Shown one piece after another: positions 1 to 11,979 of a DNA stretch of 64,000 bases. Position 1 is the first letter of the stretch. Every line of letters starts with the position of its first letter. The notes beneath the pieces are model-generated. The model did no database searches and was not told where the DNA came from. It was given only the letters and a program-made list of their open reading frames with translations. Position numbers and translations under genes: made by a program. This DNA comes from Lonicera japonica (Eukaryota > Streptophyta > Magnoliopsida > Dipsacales > Caprifoliaceae), in assembly GCA_021464415.1 (NCBI GenBank), contig CM038468.1, positions 29,934,969-29,998,968 of the forward strand, given 5' to 3'.

Positions 1-1047
1 ATAAGACTATCCACGAAATCTATCACGTGAGTAAGAAATCTATCACGTGAAATAATATAAGACTATCCACGAAAAACAGTGTGTAGATGAGGAACAATTC
101 CTTTTCTTCTTCTCCCAGATCTGGCAGGTTTCTTGATGGAAGATTGAAGAAAACTAACCCCCTCTCTTGGATATTTGTTTTCTTTACAATAAATCCCTTC
201 CCCATATCAGATATGTCTTCGTATACATGTGGTTTTTCATTTCTTTCTATAATCTTAATTTTTTGGGATTTTCACTTCTCTCTGAAATTGTTTGTGTTAG
301 ACTATCTTGGTGTCGCCAGAGGAGGAGAGTCCACTGAAAAAATGGTCCGGTCACCAGACACGAAGAAGATGGAAGGAATGGGTTTTTTATTATTATTTGG
401 ACGAAAATACCTTTCAGATTGGTCATGTGAGTGGCACATGACTAATTTTTGTTAGTGATTAACTGTAATTTTTAACAGAGCTACCAAAATGGAACTACTT
501 AAATAACTGAGTGAGTTGGATGGAACCAAATATAATTGAGTGGCCAACTTTAAAATTTCATATTAGTTTAATTGTCAAATATGGTATTTACTCCACAGAT
601 AAATACAGATATATACAGGATTTAAATCACAAGGGATTAGACTAGAGTATCGTGGTTCGAACTTGAGACCGTGTTTGGATGTAGAAAAAGAATAACATTA
701 AAAACTGAAATCATGCTTATTTGATTATGAGCAGGCCAGGTGACCCGAGCGGCAATCAAGGTGGTCCATCACTCTCTGAATAATTTTTAAGATTCTCAAT
801 TTAATGCATCTGCATATAGTAAAGGTCCAAAATTACTTCCCAAAAGATATCCTCGCATTAGTTTTTATTGCTCTTTAATCATGATGAATGCATTAAAAGT
901 TTCGCAAAAATTAAAGGATTGCAAATCATGACTTTTAATTAGTTGTACTTCAATATATAGATAACACAAGTTAGCTGTTTTTATATGTGTAGAAGGATCC
1001 TGTTTTAGACCTTTAAATTTTTGGTCTTTTAGACTTGGGTCACCATT

Positions 1048-1086
<39 letters not shown>

Positions 1087-1579
1087 TTATCTGTCTTTTT
1101 AATTGTAATTAGAGTTTAGTAATCATTTTGGATGGACCGTTAGAGTTTTGTTTACCATGTGATATTCATGTGTACCAAATACATATTTCTTATGCCCGAA
1201 CTACCCCTATCTCTTTACACACACTAAAACAAAGTAAACATTAAACAAAAAACTACCTAAGTCATATTATTTAGAACCCTAACCCCGAATACCCTGTTTA
1301 CATCTCGATTCAACCATTTGCACCAAAAAATGTAAGTATTAATTAAAGCCCTAATCAAGAACAATTACATGATTTCAAGTTTTATACAAGTTTTAGAGCC
1401 TTAATCCTAATTTCATGATAGCTCGAATCCACATAAAACTTGTAAATGCAATTTCTGACATTTTATTATTAAAATCCTTGTTATTAATATATGTTATTTG
1501 TAGTAAAATAATCTTGTTATTGCTTTTTAAATGCATTACACATATTTTTTATTTTTTTTATTTTTTTTTTTGGGGAGGG
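1..1579. other. Intergenic, no supported gene
   Basis: No protein with a recognisable family is seen. Positions 1-75 hold two small direct repeats: ATAAGACTATCCACGAAA near 1 and again near 57, and AAATCTATCACGTGA at about 17 and 37. Each copy of the second repeat contains a CACGTG palindrome (G-box core). The open frame at 87-455 has no homology I recognise and biased composition, so I do not call it. A poly(T)/poly(G) tract at about 1547-1584 precedes the copia element. Confidence 0.5.
1052..1083. repeat. (TA)n microsatellite
   Basis: Uninterrupted TA dinucleotide run of about 16 units. It is a simple sequence repeat with no associated gene. Confidence 0.9.
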
Positions 1580-1584
1580 GGGGG

Positions 1585-2060
1585 TGTTGGAATTAAATCA
1601 CTAAAGTCATCATGTCAAATCATCAAGATCTAAATAAAACACAATTAAATCGCGTACCTGGATCCATGACAAACGAATGCGGAATGCGAGGATCGATCAC
1701 TATAACAACACGGATCGAACGGGTACGTGGTCTTCCTCAACCAAATCGCTTTAGTTTCTTGATGGGAATTTTTGGTTCTCTTCCAGATGGGGAGAAGGGA
1801 GCCGTATTATGATTTGGTGTATTGGGGACCATAACCCTAATATCTACTTTATATATAGTCTAGCTAGGGTTCCCATAAAACTCTAACAAGCCCATACAAG
1901 GTATCTACACATTTAGCCCACATTTATTTGAGTAGTCTTATGGACTCTACTAAAAATTAATTAGACCACTAAAAAATTAGCCCATTAATTAAATAGCAAA
2001 TATAATTGAAATATTATAATATGTTGCCCACATAAATTAGAAAATATAAATTTTCTAACA
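1585..2060 (-). repeat. 3' LTR of the copia element (minus orientation)
   Basis: Begins TGTTGGAATT and ends TTTTCTAACA on the plus strand, so it has the TG...CA ends typical of LTRs. A TATATATA-type promoter box lies at about 1847-1857 (active on the minus strand). The small open frame at 1612-1812 recurs identically in the other LTR and is not a gene. Confidence 0.9.
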
Positions 2061-2076
2061 ATCTCCCACTTGGGCT
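2061..2076 (-). other. Polypurine tract of the copia element
   Basis: Read on the minus strand this is AGCCCAAGTGGGAGAT directly before the LTR start TGTTAG. A purine-rich tract here primes plus-strand DNA synthesis in LTR retrotransposons. Its position fixes the element as minus-strand. Confidence 0.75.
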
Positions 2077-2911
2077 ATATATTATTCCTGAAACAATTAT
2101 ATCACATAATTCTTTAAGCGCGCATCCGTATGCTATTTATCCTTAGACTTCTCCTTAAACAATCTGGTCTATCTCATGTACGAGTAATGGAATTACCGCA
2201 GCTTTTATCACAGTAAGGTCGTGACTAAACCACGATTATCACCATACTAATACACTTAACAACATAGATCAAATGTGGATGAGTAGCATGAAAATTACAT
2301 GCAATGTGATCTTAGACATGCCTATTTCAAATTGGCCCAAGTTTAATGAGATCAACATTAACCGTCCAAACTTTATGCTAAACCACAATGGAAGGAAATA
2401 AAACAAATATTCAGAGTTAAGACGAAAATAAACCATCTTCTTTATTCTGTAGAAAATATGCGTCTAAATAAAAGAGCATCCAGGATACAAACTCCCACTA
2501 AACCAGCACTTTATTAGATAACACAAAACTCAAATGAGCAATATACTCAATACCTTATGTGTTAAGCCTTTAGTGAACGGATCCGCAATCATGGAGTTTG
2601 TACTTATATGCTCTATAGACACGACAACTCTGAACTCCTTTTTAACAACAAAAAACTTTAATATCTATGTGCTTTAAATTTTCGAAAAATTTCTGTTGTT
2701 GTCGAATATAGCAAAATCAATTATTGTCACAAAATATCTTTAATGTTCTTTCGACACTATCTACAATTCGTAGCCTAGTGACAAAATTGTGCAGCTATAT
2801 CCCATCCAAAAAATCGAAATCAGAACACTATATGATCTCCAACTGATCTAATTTTCGATACGTAAGTATATAATCTTTTTTTTTTGTTCTCTTTAAATAC
2901 CGTATAACCCT

Positions 2912-3210
2912 TTAATTGGCTGCTTTCCGAAGATATATCATAGGGTTACTTAAATATCTACCAAATATCTTTACTATGAACGCTAAACCCAAATGCGTAC
3001 ATACTTTATGACACATCAGATTCCCTACAACTGATGCATAAGGAATCTTTTGCATCTCTTTCTTTTCAACTTTATTTTGGGGCACTTGTTGTGACATAAA
3101 TTGTCTCCTTTAACAATGGGAGTATCTCCTGAATGACAATCTTTCATGCCAAATCTGGTAAGAATTCTTTCTATATATCTCTTTCGTGAAAACCCTAAGA
3201 TACCCGACAA
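2912..3210 (-). pseudogene. Copia reverse transcriptase remnant
   Basis: Two overlapping minus-strand frames encode adjacent pieces of the copia RT C-terminal region. The upstream piece (3025-3210) has the ILGFSRKRYIERIL and GDTPIVKGDN motifs. The downstream piece (2912-3097) has IPYASVVGNLM and a degenerate ...GRYLSNP, matching the usual YASAVGSLMY...SRFLSNP segment. The switch of frame within about 100 bases shows a frameshift, and stops surround both pieces. The YVDD catalytic box and integrase were not found in readable form. It cannot make an active enzyme. Confidence 0.8.
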
Positions 3211-5735
3211 TAATGTCGATGTATTTGTATTCCTAATACAAAAGAGATACTATCAACATAAAATACCAAGACTACTCCCACTGAACTTATGATATACATA
3301 ATCATCAACCGGATTTACCTCAAAACCTTACGAGATAATAACTTGATGAAATATGTAATACCATTGACGGAAAACTTCCTTAAGGCCATAGATGGATTTC
3401 TTTAATTTCACTTCTTCTTAAGATTGTTGAGTTTGCTATATAGGAAGTTTTTCATCATTGTCTTGATGATCATAATTTGCATATAAAACAATGTCAGAAA
3501 TTTGTTCCTAATCATTGTCAATAGCAGTATTTGAAAATGTTATAAATTCATCTTCAAAGACAATGTTTATAACTTTATCTTCCCCTTCAAACTTAATAAT
3601 CTAAAGAATTTTGGCATTTTCCGTCTTAATAAAGGATTTATTCAAGGGATCATAAAATTTATAATCTCTCGATCTTTCAGTGTATATAACAAAGTAGCAT
3701 CTTATAATATTGAGTCCAATTTCTTTTCTTTATAGCCTTACTACAGCTGGACAACCTATTTTAGCAACTTCTTTGATGTAACACTGCTTAAAAAATATGC
3801 TGCAGTCTTAAGTGGTTCTTCCTAGAGTCATCATGATAGAGAATAATGATTAATCACGCTCCTTACCATATCCTTAAGCTTTTGTTTTATCTCTCAGCAA
3901 CACTGTTCATACTAGGTTTGCCTAGCATGGTGTACTGTGAGACGATTCTGTATTTCTCTAGGAATTTTACAAAGGTCCAGAATGTTGTTTACCTTATCCG
4001 TTATATCTACCGTAGTATTTACCACCACGATCAGATTTTACGACCTTAACTTTCTTGCCTAGTTGATTATCAACTCCGACTATGAAAGTCATAACAACGT
4101 TTAAGGATTATGACTTCTCATTAATTAAATATATGTACCCTTAATAACTGTCATGAACATAATAAAATATTGTTAACCATTCCAAAAGACCGTAAAGAAT
4201 AGTTCACAGATATCCGCATTAATTAGTTCTAAAACAGTTGAATTCCTTATGGCACCTAATTTCCTTATGTTTGTCCATTCCCCCTTTACACATTAAATAC
4301 AGATTTTAAAATCTGTTGAATCAAAGGGTTTTAAGAATTCCACAAGTCTCTTAATTCTCTATTTAGAGATTTTTCCCAAATGCTTGTGCCACAACATGGA
4401 AGAATTCTTATCAGTTAATTTATGCTTTGTATCACGTGAATCAATTTATAAGATCTCATTATATGAGGTGGTTGTATCCGTATATAAGTTATCAATTAAA
4501 GAAATAGTAGCAAAATATTTGAATTTTGAAAAAGACTTAACTTTATTATTTTCAAATGAACAGTAATAACCGTATTTGTCCAAATAAAAATAAAAATTAT
4601 GTCTAAATGACAATACCATATAAGTCTCTCCCAAATCCAAAAGTAATTAGTCTTTAATGATAATTTAAAATTCCTTAAAACCTCAACTATAACTGTTTCG
4701 CCACTGCCCTGATAGATGAATATTTCAACATCAATTGGCTTTTGGCTAAACATATAACCTCTAAACACACTTAGGTGAGTAGTGTCACCAAAATCTACTC
4801 ACAAAGTTATCACATGTACATAAGTTAAACTAACTACCGACCAAACCATAATGAGAAGTATATCCTACTTTACACGCCAAATGACGTATTTGAAACATTA
4901 CTACGTCTATCCCTCTTGCAAAATTAACTGACAAATACTTTATCATGTTTCTTTTGCGATTACTATAGTGTTATTCTAACTGCAGCTTCTTAATTTTTAT
5001 CCTTTATCCTTTCCTTTAGAGGTGTTTGCTAGATGAGTAACCACTGTCTTTTATCGCTAAATCTTTTATTCTCCTTGCACACTATAAAATATGAACTCAT
5101 TAAGAGATCATTAACTTATCCTTATGAGTATTGTAACTCATTATAAATTAACTATATTGTGCGGGAAGAGAAATAAAGAACTTGATACACGAGCAAGTCA
5201 TTAGACAGCCCTAACTTTAGTGCATTTGGTTTGAAAGCGATATCAAACATTTTCATAATGTACTTCCCTAATGTTCCTTCTCCTTATACCTTATTGAAAC
5301 AAGACTAATCAGAAAGTTACTTGTTTCAACCTTTTTTTTTTTGTTTTGGCAAAATATTTCTATAATTTCTTTAAGGAACTAAATAACATTTTTCTCGTAA
5401 AGCCCCAAAAATTATTGGAATAGAAGCGTTCTATTTCCAATTCTTAAAATTTGTGCCGTTAAGCGCCGATATCGAATTTATGTTGGCAGATATATAAAGC
5501 ATAACTTAAAATTGAATAGAGAACAAATTATAAAAATTACAACCTTACAATTAATATAAATGTCATAACATATTAACAAACAATATATATGAATGACACA
5601 ATTATCCAAATTATCAATAGTGGGTCCCCATCACAAGATACCTAACACAACGTTGATATTTTGTCTTTGGACAGAAACATCAACTTGTAATTGGTCATCT
5701 CAACGCAGTAATCAAATATAAATAACAAATCCTGT
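3211..5735. other. Non-coding interior of the copia element
   Basis: AT-rich and densely interrupted by stops in all frames. By position it should correspond to decayed integrase, protease and gag, but I could not recognise individual motifs. Confidence 0.5.
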
Positions 5736-5739
5736 AAAA

Positions 5740-6400
5740 TAATAGGACTTCCTTTGGGCCGACGTATTATTCACATGAAAAACTTGATTGTCATATTATA
5801 TTTATTACCACAAGTGTATGTATTATTCGGCCGAACAATAACCTTCCTTTGGGCCGATTATTATTCGCATAAATAACAAATACACACATCTTAATATTCC
5901 AAAACAAACAAATTTACGCGATAGAGGTTACTTTAGCAACTTATCTGTTCAATTCATTTATTTCAAAATATGAGACAATTTGTGCTTCGCATCCTTATAA
6001 TCTAAAAAAAATAGATTTTCTGTATTAATGAGATTTGCAAAGCATAAACATTATATTTCCCACATTGATGCGTACTGCAATTTTGGATTACTGGCAGTCT
6101 AGCGCTTTCGTGCCCAAACAAGACTGTAACAAGTATTCTCAATACAAGAATCAAATGTTGATAATAATTTCTGTCAAACAAAAAAAGCCTTTCTTTGGAC
6201 TGACTTATTGCTCACATGAAAACCTGACAATTATCACACATTTATTCTCGCATGTGTGTTTATTATTCTGCCAAAGAATAACCTTCCTTTGGGCCGATTA
6301 TTAAATGCATGAATAATAATCACACAAATATCGAGAAAAAAAATAATATCTATTATTTGGCCAAACAATAACCTTCCTTTGGGCCGATTATTATTTGCAT
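5740..6400 (-). repeat. Dispersed ~90-bp repeats in the copia 5' leader
   Basis: The motif CTTCCTTTGGGCCGATTATT, or a close variant, occurs at about 5750, 5843, 6188 (degenerate), 6279 and 6368. Spacing is roughly 90 bp within two groups, and each motif is followed by a TTATTTGCATAAATAA-like segment. Because the element is on the minus strand, this region lies just downstream of its primer site, in the untranslated leader. Confidence 0.7.
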
Positions 6401-6726
6401 AAATAATAAACATTAATATATAAATAATAAGTTTGATACAAACTCTTAATCACAATAAATGCAAGAATAAAATTCTTTAATCTTAATATATATGTACACA
6501 ACAAATCAATCAATGCTTAAAAAAAATATATACATATATAATCTTAATCCTTATATATATGTAAGCCGCAACAACATATATAAAACAAACATTCTTACAT
6601 ATAATATTAATATATAATTAACGCAGATCTTCACATATATAAATAAATAAAAATCATAGTAAGACTTTATATAAAGTCATGATCAAACTTTATATATATA
6701 CATCATGCGTCAAGCTCTACGTAATA

Positions 6727-6835
6727 TATATATATATATATATATATATCTCTTAAATTAAAACACTATATATATAAATCAATCAAACCATTAATTATAT
6801 ATAATCGAAAGCAACCATATATATATATATATATA
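6727..6835. repeat. TA-rich microsatellites
   Basis: Two TA runs at about 6727-6749 and 6816-6836, separated by AT-rich sequence inside the copia leader. Confidence 0.8.
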
Positions 6836-7145
6836 TAATCAAAAGCGTGGAGTACTGCCTGCGTCAAATCGACCAAAAAATTTTTTTTTTTTTTAATCTT
6901 TACAAAAAATAAAAAGCCCACTGCCATGGTTAGACTTTTTGTCCTTTCTTGCTGCATGATTACGTCAAACTTTGCTATTGAAATCATCTACCGTGGTCAA
7001 ATTAAATTATAAAGAAAAAGTCCTTTATTTTATTTTCTATCCGTATGCATCGATCTTTATGCTGAATGGTCAAACCCTTATTATTATATATTATAATAAT
7101 AAATCTCATAGACTCATACGATACTTAATGATCTAACATGAAGTT

Positions 7146-7159
7146 CCTCTGATACCAAT
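7146..7159 (-). other. tRNA-iMet primer binding site of the copia element
   Basis: On the minus strand the sequence directly after the LTR reads ATTGGTATCAGAGG, complementary to the 3' end of initiator tRNA-Met, the usual primer of plant Ty1-copia elements. Confidence 0.85.
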
Positions 7160-7635
7160 TGTTGGAATTAAATCACTAAAGTCATCATGTCAAATCATCA
7201 AGATCTAAATAAAACACAATTAAATCGCGTACCTGGATCCATGACAAACGAATGCGGAATGCGAGGATCGATCACTATAACAACACGGATCGAACGGGTA
7301 CGTGGTCTTCCTCAACCAAATCGCTTTAGTTTCTTGATGGGAATTTTTGGTTCTCTTCCAGATGGGGAGAAGGGAGCCGTATTATGATTTGGTGTATTGG
7401 GGACCATAACCCTAATATCTACTTTATATATAGTCTAGCTAGGGTTCCCATAAAACTCTAACAAGCCCATACAAGGTATCTACACATTTAGCCCACATTT
7501 ATTTGAGTAGTCTTATGGACTCTACTAAAAATTAATTAGACCACTAAAAAATTAGCCCATTAATTAAATAGCAAATATAATTGAAATATTATAATATGTT
7601 GCCCACATAAATTAGAAAATATAAATTTTCTAACA
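7160..7635 (-). repeat. 5' LTR of the copia element (minus orientation)
   Basis: Identical by eye over 476 bp to the repeat at 1585-2060, with the same TG...CA ends. It is adjacent to the primer site, so it is the transcription-initiating LTR, with a TATA-type box at about 7422-7432 on the minus strand. Confidence 0.9.
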
Positions 7636-7640
7636 GGGGG

Positions 7641-9163
7641 GGCCTTGGTTTACTAGGATTTTAAGGTTTTTATGGGTTTTGCTTAGATGATAACTCACAT
7701 TTGTCTCACAAATATTATACACTTGGCTCTTGTGAAACACTTAAAGACCAAGATGGTGGTAAATTGTGCTATATGGATTTTTCTAAATATATTTATCATA
7801 TTTGCAGTAAGATTGATGGGGATAATAAGTTAAGCATAAGATTCTTGTTCAATGGGGAGTCGTGTCTAGTTAGAAACATTTAAATAATAAAGAATTAATG
7901 TATATGTGCAATAATATTAATTTTGGACTAATAAATACCAACTTTTTGTTGAATTTTTTAAGATTCCTTTTGAGTAGTATACAACTACGCGGGCCTGACC
8001 TTAGCAAGATATTATTCTGTTTGGCTCTATGCCGCATAGTTTGTTCTTAGTAGGTGCTACCATAGCAACCCCCAAAATGCCTTTTGCTAGCGGAACCAAG
8101 GGTGTAATTATAAGGCACTTCAAGTTTTTTTTTCACTTTTTGATACGGGATATTACATCCTCCACGCATGGGGACTGACGCCTTCGTTGGCACAAAATAC
8201 TTTATGGGGTCCGCTTTAAGACATTTTATAAACATGTATAGATGTATCCGTAGTGAATACGCAAGTGTAGGTTTAAACCAAATAATGTAAATCAAGTGTA
8301 TTGTACATAAGGTAGTTATACATAAGTTTTAAAAACCATTTACATCCTAAAACCAACATTAAACCCATAGTTTATATATTGCATTCCAATTAGTATTACA
8401 AAATGATTTACGCTTTTGTTGATTTTATGTCCAAGTATGTGAAATCATATCGATCATGCAAATGGGGATTTTGCCTTGATCATCAAATTAAGGTTATATC
8501 AATGCATCAAAAGAAGACATAAAATACAACCCCAAACCATGCACGCAAGCTAGTGTAAAATTATCCCAAAATCCCCAAATTATAGTTAAAAATCCAAATG
8601 CAACACATAATTGTAGTAAAAAGAGTTTTGGTACTAGTGTTCCCGCCTCAAAGAAGTTAAGTGCAAGATTTGAGATGATTTGAAGTGATATTGACGGCTA
8701 GACATTTCCATCTCCACGAATTCCCAAGTTTTCATGGTAGAACGATTGAAGAAGATGAAGAATGGTGTTGATCTTGAAGAATCTTAGCCAAATCTTCACT
8801 TTAGGGAAAAAATATGATATAATCCCTCTAAATATCCATCTTTAACACTCCTTAACTCCTCCATTCTGTTTTGGATGTTCATGGCTCAAATTAGGGTGGA
8901 AGAAGTGTTAAATGGGTGAGAAAATCAAGATAAATTCGATTAACTAAAAGTTTTTAGCACACTATTCGCATTTTGACCGTAACTTTGCACCCCAAACTCG
9001 GATTTGGGCAATCTATATATCATCAAAAAGAAGACTCGAATAGCTATAATTTTCACCTATTTGATTTTTGCCAAATTATGGATAGATTAATGCCTAAAAT
9101 GTGTAGAAGATAACAATATGCCAAAATATGTTGCTGTTTTCACAATCGACTAATTCCGCATGC
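7641..9163. other. Intergenic, possible 3' end of a decayed gypsy element
   Basis: No gene seen. The segment near 8140-8175 (GGGATATTACATCCTCCACG) resembles wording common in plant gypsy LTRs. The stretch ends in a purine tract that could precede an LTR at 9176. No gag or pol motif is readable. Confidence 0.35.
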
Positions 9164-9499
9164 AGAAAGGGGGCACTGTGATAACCCATATTTTAGGTAC
9201 TAATATTAGTATTGTGGTAATATTATTTTATGGTGTTGAAATAGTATTAATTATGGTTGTAAACGCCTTGTATATTTTGATATATTTGTTAGTAATGGAC
9301 TTCATATATATATATACACATATTAAAAAAAAAGAATAAAATTAAAAGAAGAACCCTGAAGGCTCGGGTGAGAGAGATAATTAAATTATATATATGTTGT
9401 CCTATAGATATAAAGAGAGATTCGGTGAGAAATAAGAGAAAGAGAAATATAAATAGAACAGAAGAAGAAAGAGTAAGAGAGAGGGGGGAAGAGAAGGAG

Positions 9500-9530
<31 letters not shown>

Positions 9531-10160
9531 AAGAAGAAGAAGAAGAAATTGGAAGGGCCTAGCACGCAGATTAATTAAGGTATGAGAAGTACTCATTATG
9601 CATTTCTTTAAAGCTCTAGAGCATTATTTGTTACACTTATTTTTCACTCCTCTCATTGTTGTTTAATTGTTGGCTTTGTAAATTATATTGTTGATACTAT
9701 ATGATGGTTAAAGTGCTATGGATCTAATTGGTACATGATTCAAGTATACTTGCTGGATTTGCCAACAGTCCAACATTACTAATATGATGCTTTATGGTCG
9801 GCATGGGTAAGGTGAGGCGATGGCATAGTAGTACTTGGGATGTGACCAAAAAAGATCCGGGTATGAGGCTGTATAACATTATTTGGTACATATGCATGAT
9901 ATATGCTGCTGTTGAATTATTTATATGAAAATATTTTGTACTTTGTATACAGTGTATTTTCCCATACACGTTTTTTCCTTTATATGGGCTCGTAGTGACA
10001 GCGGTTGGAGCGCAGTAGAAAAGCTAGTTGGAGACCTTAGAACATTTTTGTAATATGAACAATATATTATATACCATTGTATCAGGGTTATTATTGTAAT
10101 TTGTGGTGTATCTGTACACTATTATTCATTATTTATCGCCTCATAGGTGGGAAGTCTCAG
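9164..10160 (+). mobile_element. Putative gypsy-type LTR relic
   Basis: A purine tract (AGAAAGGGGGCAC) is followed at about 9177 by TGTGATAACCC, a common start of chromovirus-like LTRs. Downstream are a TA-rich promoter-like stretch, a purine-rich transcribed-leader-like stretch and a GGCATGGGTAAGGTGAGGCG segment, as in such LTRs. No second LTR copy and no clear 3' boundary or target duplication were found, so the right end is a guess. Confidence 0.3.
9503..9546. repeat. (GAG)n/(GAA)n microsatellite
   Basis: Trinucleotide purine repeat switching from GAG to GAA. It produces the artificial Glu-rich and Pro/Leu-rich open frames on the two strands here, neither of which is supported as a gene. 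Confidence 0.9.
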
Positions 10161-11789
10161 GTACTATAGCTGCCATTCTTTTGACAATGATGGGGAGTTT
10201 TTATTCATATAGCATCTGGGCACTTTGATATAAATGGGGAAGAAAGCAGTGATGGGGGATAAAGCATTGGTGGTGAAAGGGTTCCCATTGGTAAATATAA
10301 TTAAGATTAAAGTGGACCTGGAGAGAAAGAGGTGGTAGATGAGTTCAGCTGTCAAGATTTTAGGCAATTTGTGAAAGAAATGGCAAATTTGTTACAAGAT
10401 GAAAAGAATACGTAAAATGCAAATGTGCAAAAAGCTGATGAGATTGAAGACTTATATCCAAAAATATTGTGGCCAACCATGGATTAATTCTGACTTTATG
10501 TTAGGAGGTATGATGTTTTGAAGAAATTTTCATTTAAGTAAGACTTTGATGAAAAATTGAAAGTGAAGCCTATATGCAAAGAGCCCAAATGACAACACCC
10601 TCTACACCAAATTATCCAAATGCTGGGAAGTTAAGGCGTTTATAGTATTTTTTTATTGGACTTATATATCTAAGAAGCTAATGTAGTTAAGTATTAATTA
10701 TGCTTTTTTGGTTGAATTTATGCAATGGGTGGAATTTCATGTAGTTAAGTAACAAGTTAAGATTTAAAAAGGATTTCCTGAGCATATTTAAGATCAAACA
10801 AAAAATTGTGGTTTTTCTTGGAACTTATGTTATACAACTATGAAGTATATTCAAGTAGCAAGTTGCTTAAACAATATTGCATTCCATTCCTTAATATTAC
10901 ATTGCATTAACATCACATCTTATTATATTTATCTTCTCAAACTTCACAAAGCTCATCCATGCCTATCTTAGCCACAAAAGTTCTTACCACCCAAATTTAT
11001 AACAATTTAGGCATTTCACAAACTTCCTATCTTTGCTACTATCTTTGTTTAATGTTCACATTTTCACATGTCCCGGACACCCTTTAGGACATTTAGTCTT
11101 CTTCTATGGAAGGCCCAAAGACCAAATAGCCTACATTCAAAGCACCCTTAACTAGGTGAAACATAGGCACTTGATTAGGGCATTTTTTATGATGGAGAGA
11201 TTGGTGATGAGTTCTTTGAGTGCATTGCTTCTTCTAGGCACGCAAATCATTTACATTTGTTGTATTGGTACTTGAGTATCTCCCTACTATATGTTTCTTC
11301 TTCCTCAGAAATGCTAAATAGCATCAACCCTCAAGAATCAATCTCCTTAAACTAATAATACAACCATAGACATTTCAAAACTTTATGGCCTTTATTGTCG
11401 CACAATTGTCATTCAACATTCTACATAAAATGACAATCAAGAGATAGAATATTGAAAGTTCTTTATGTTTATAGCATTAAATTGTTTTAAATTCAATAAT
11501 TAAAAAGTATTCAATTGTTCATTTAATAGTTTTTTAAAATTAACAATTCTATAGTTCCCGATAGCTATTTTCTGTCAATAACCAAAATTATGAGGGCCTT
11601 TATTTGGGTTATCCACAAAATAACTAATTTTTATATAAAAAAATTTACCTTTATCTTTTCTCTTGATCAATAGAAAAAAGCTTTTTGTTTTAATTGGGGT
11701 GGGGAATTTAATTATTAAATAATTGCAAAAAGCTAATTATGTCATTAGGGTGAGAGTTTGAACTTTGAAAAAGCATTGAAAAATTAAAC
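10161..11789. other. Intergenic, nothing recognised
   Basis: Short frames only, with frequent stops on both strands. There are faint coding-like compositional stretches around 10180-10640 and 11080-11300 but no recognisable domain. Confidence 0.4.
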
Positions 11790-11979
11790 TATATTGTGAC
11801 ACCCTGTGTTTATTTTAGTGTTAAGTATGTTGTATGAGCTTATTTATGCTCATATGAATGATCGTTTGGTGATTCGGGTGGTCCGAATCAATTTCGGTTG
11901 GTAAATAGGAAGTTTGGTTCTTCGCGATTTGTTAATTTTGGCTAATTTTGAGCTATCGTAATTTGTTTTATTGGTCGGA

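Larger units (their letters stand above)
1585..7635 (-). mobile_element. Ty1-copia LTR retrotransposon, decayed interior, identical LTRs
   Basis: Two 476-bp direct repeats (1585-2060 and 7160-7635) bound about 5.1 kb. Orientation is minus. Next to the right LTR is a tRNA-iMet primer site (TTGGTATCAGAGG read on minus, 7146-7159), and next to the left LTR is a purine tract (AAGTGGGAGAT read on minus). GGGGG lies on both outer sides (1580-1584 and 7636-7640), consistent with a 5-bp target duplication, though it is low complexity. Only scraps of copia reverse transcriptase survive (2912-3210), with no long reading frame elsewhere. The LTR copies match base for base as far as I can read, implying a young insertion of an element unable to encode its own proteins. 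Confidence 0.88.

Noticed and set aside
87..455. 122-codon open frame
   Set aside because: Hydrophobic low-information product with no recognisable family. No splice or promoter support that I can see.
1612..1812. 66-codon frame, repeated exactly at 7187-7387
   Set aside because: Both are inside the copia LTRs and antisense to the element.
9368..9562. Glu-rich open frame
   Set aside because: Produced by a GAG/GAA microsatellite. The complementary strand gives an equally long Pro/Leu-rich frame.
10180..11300. Possible MULE transposase remnants
   Set aside because: Composition hinted at decayed coding sequence but no catalytic or zinc motif could be read in any frame.
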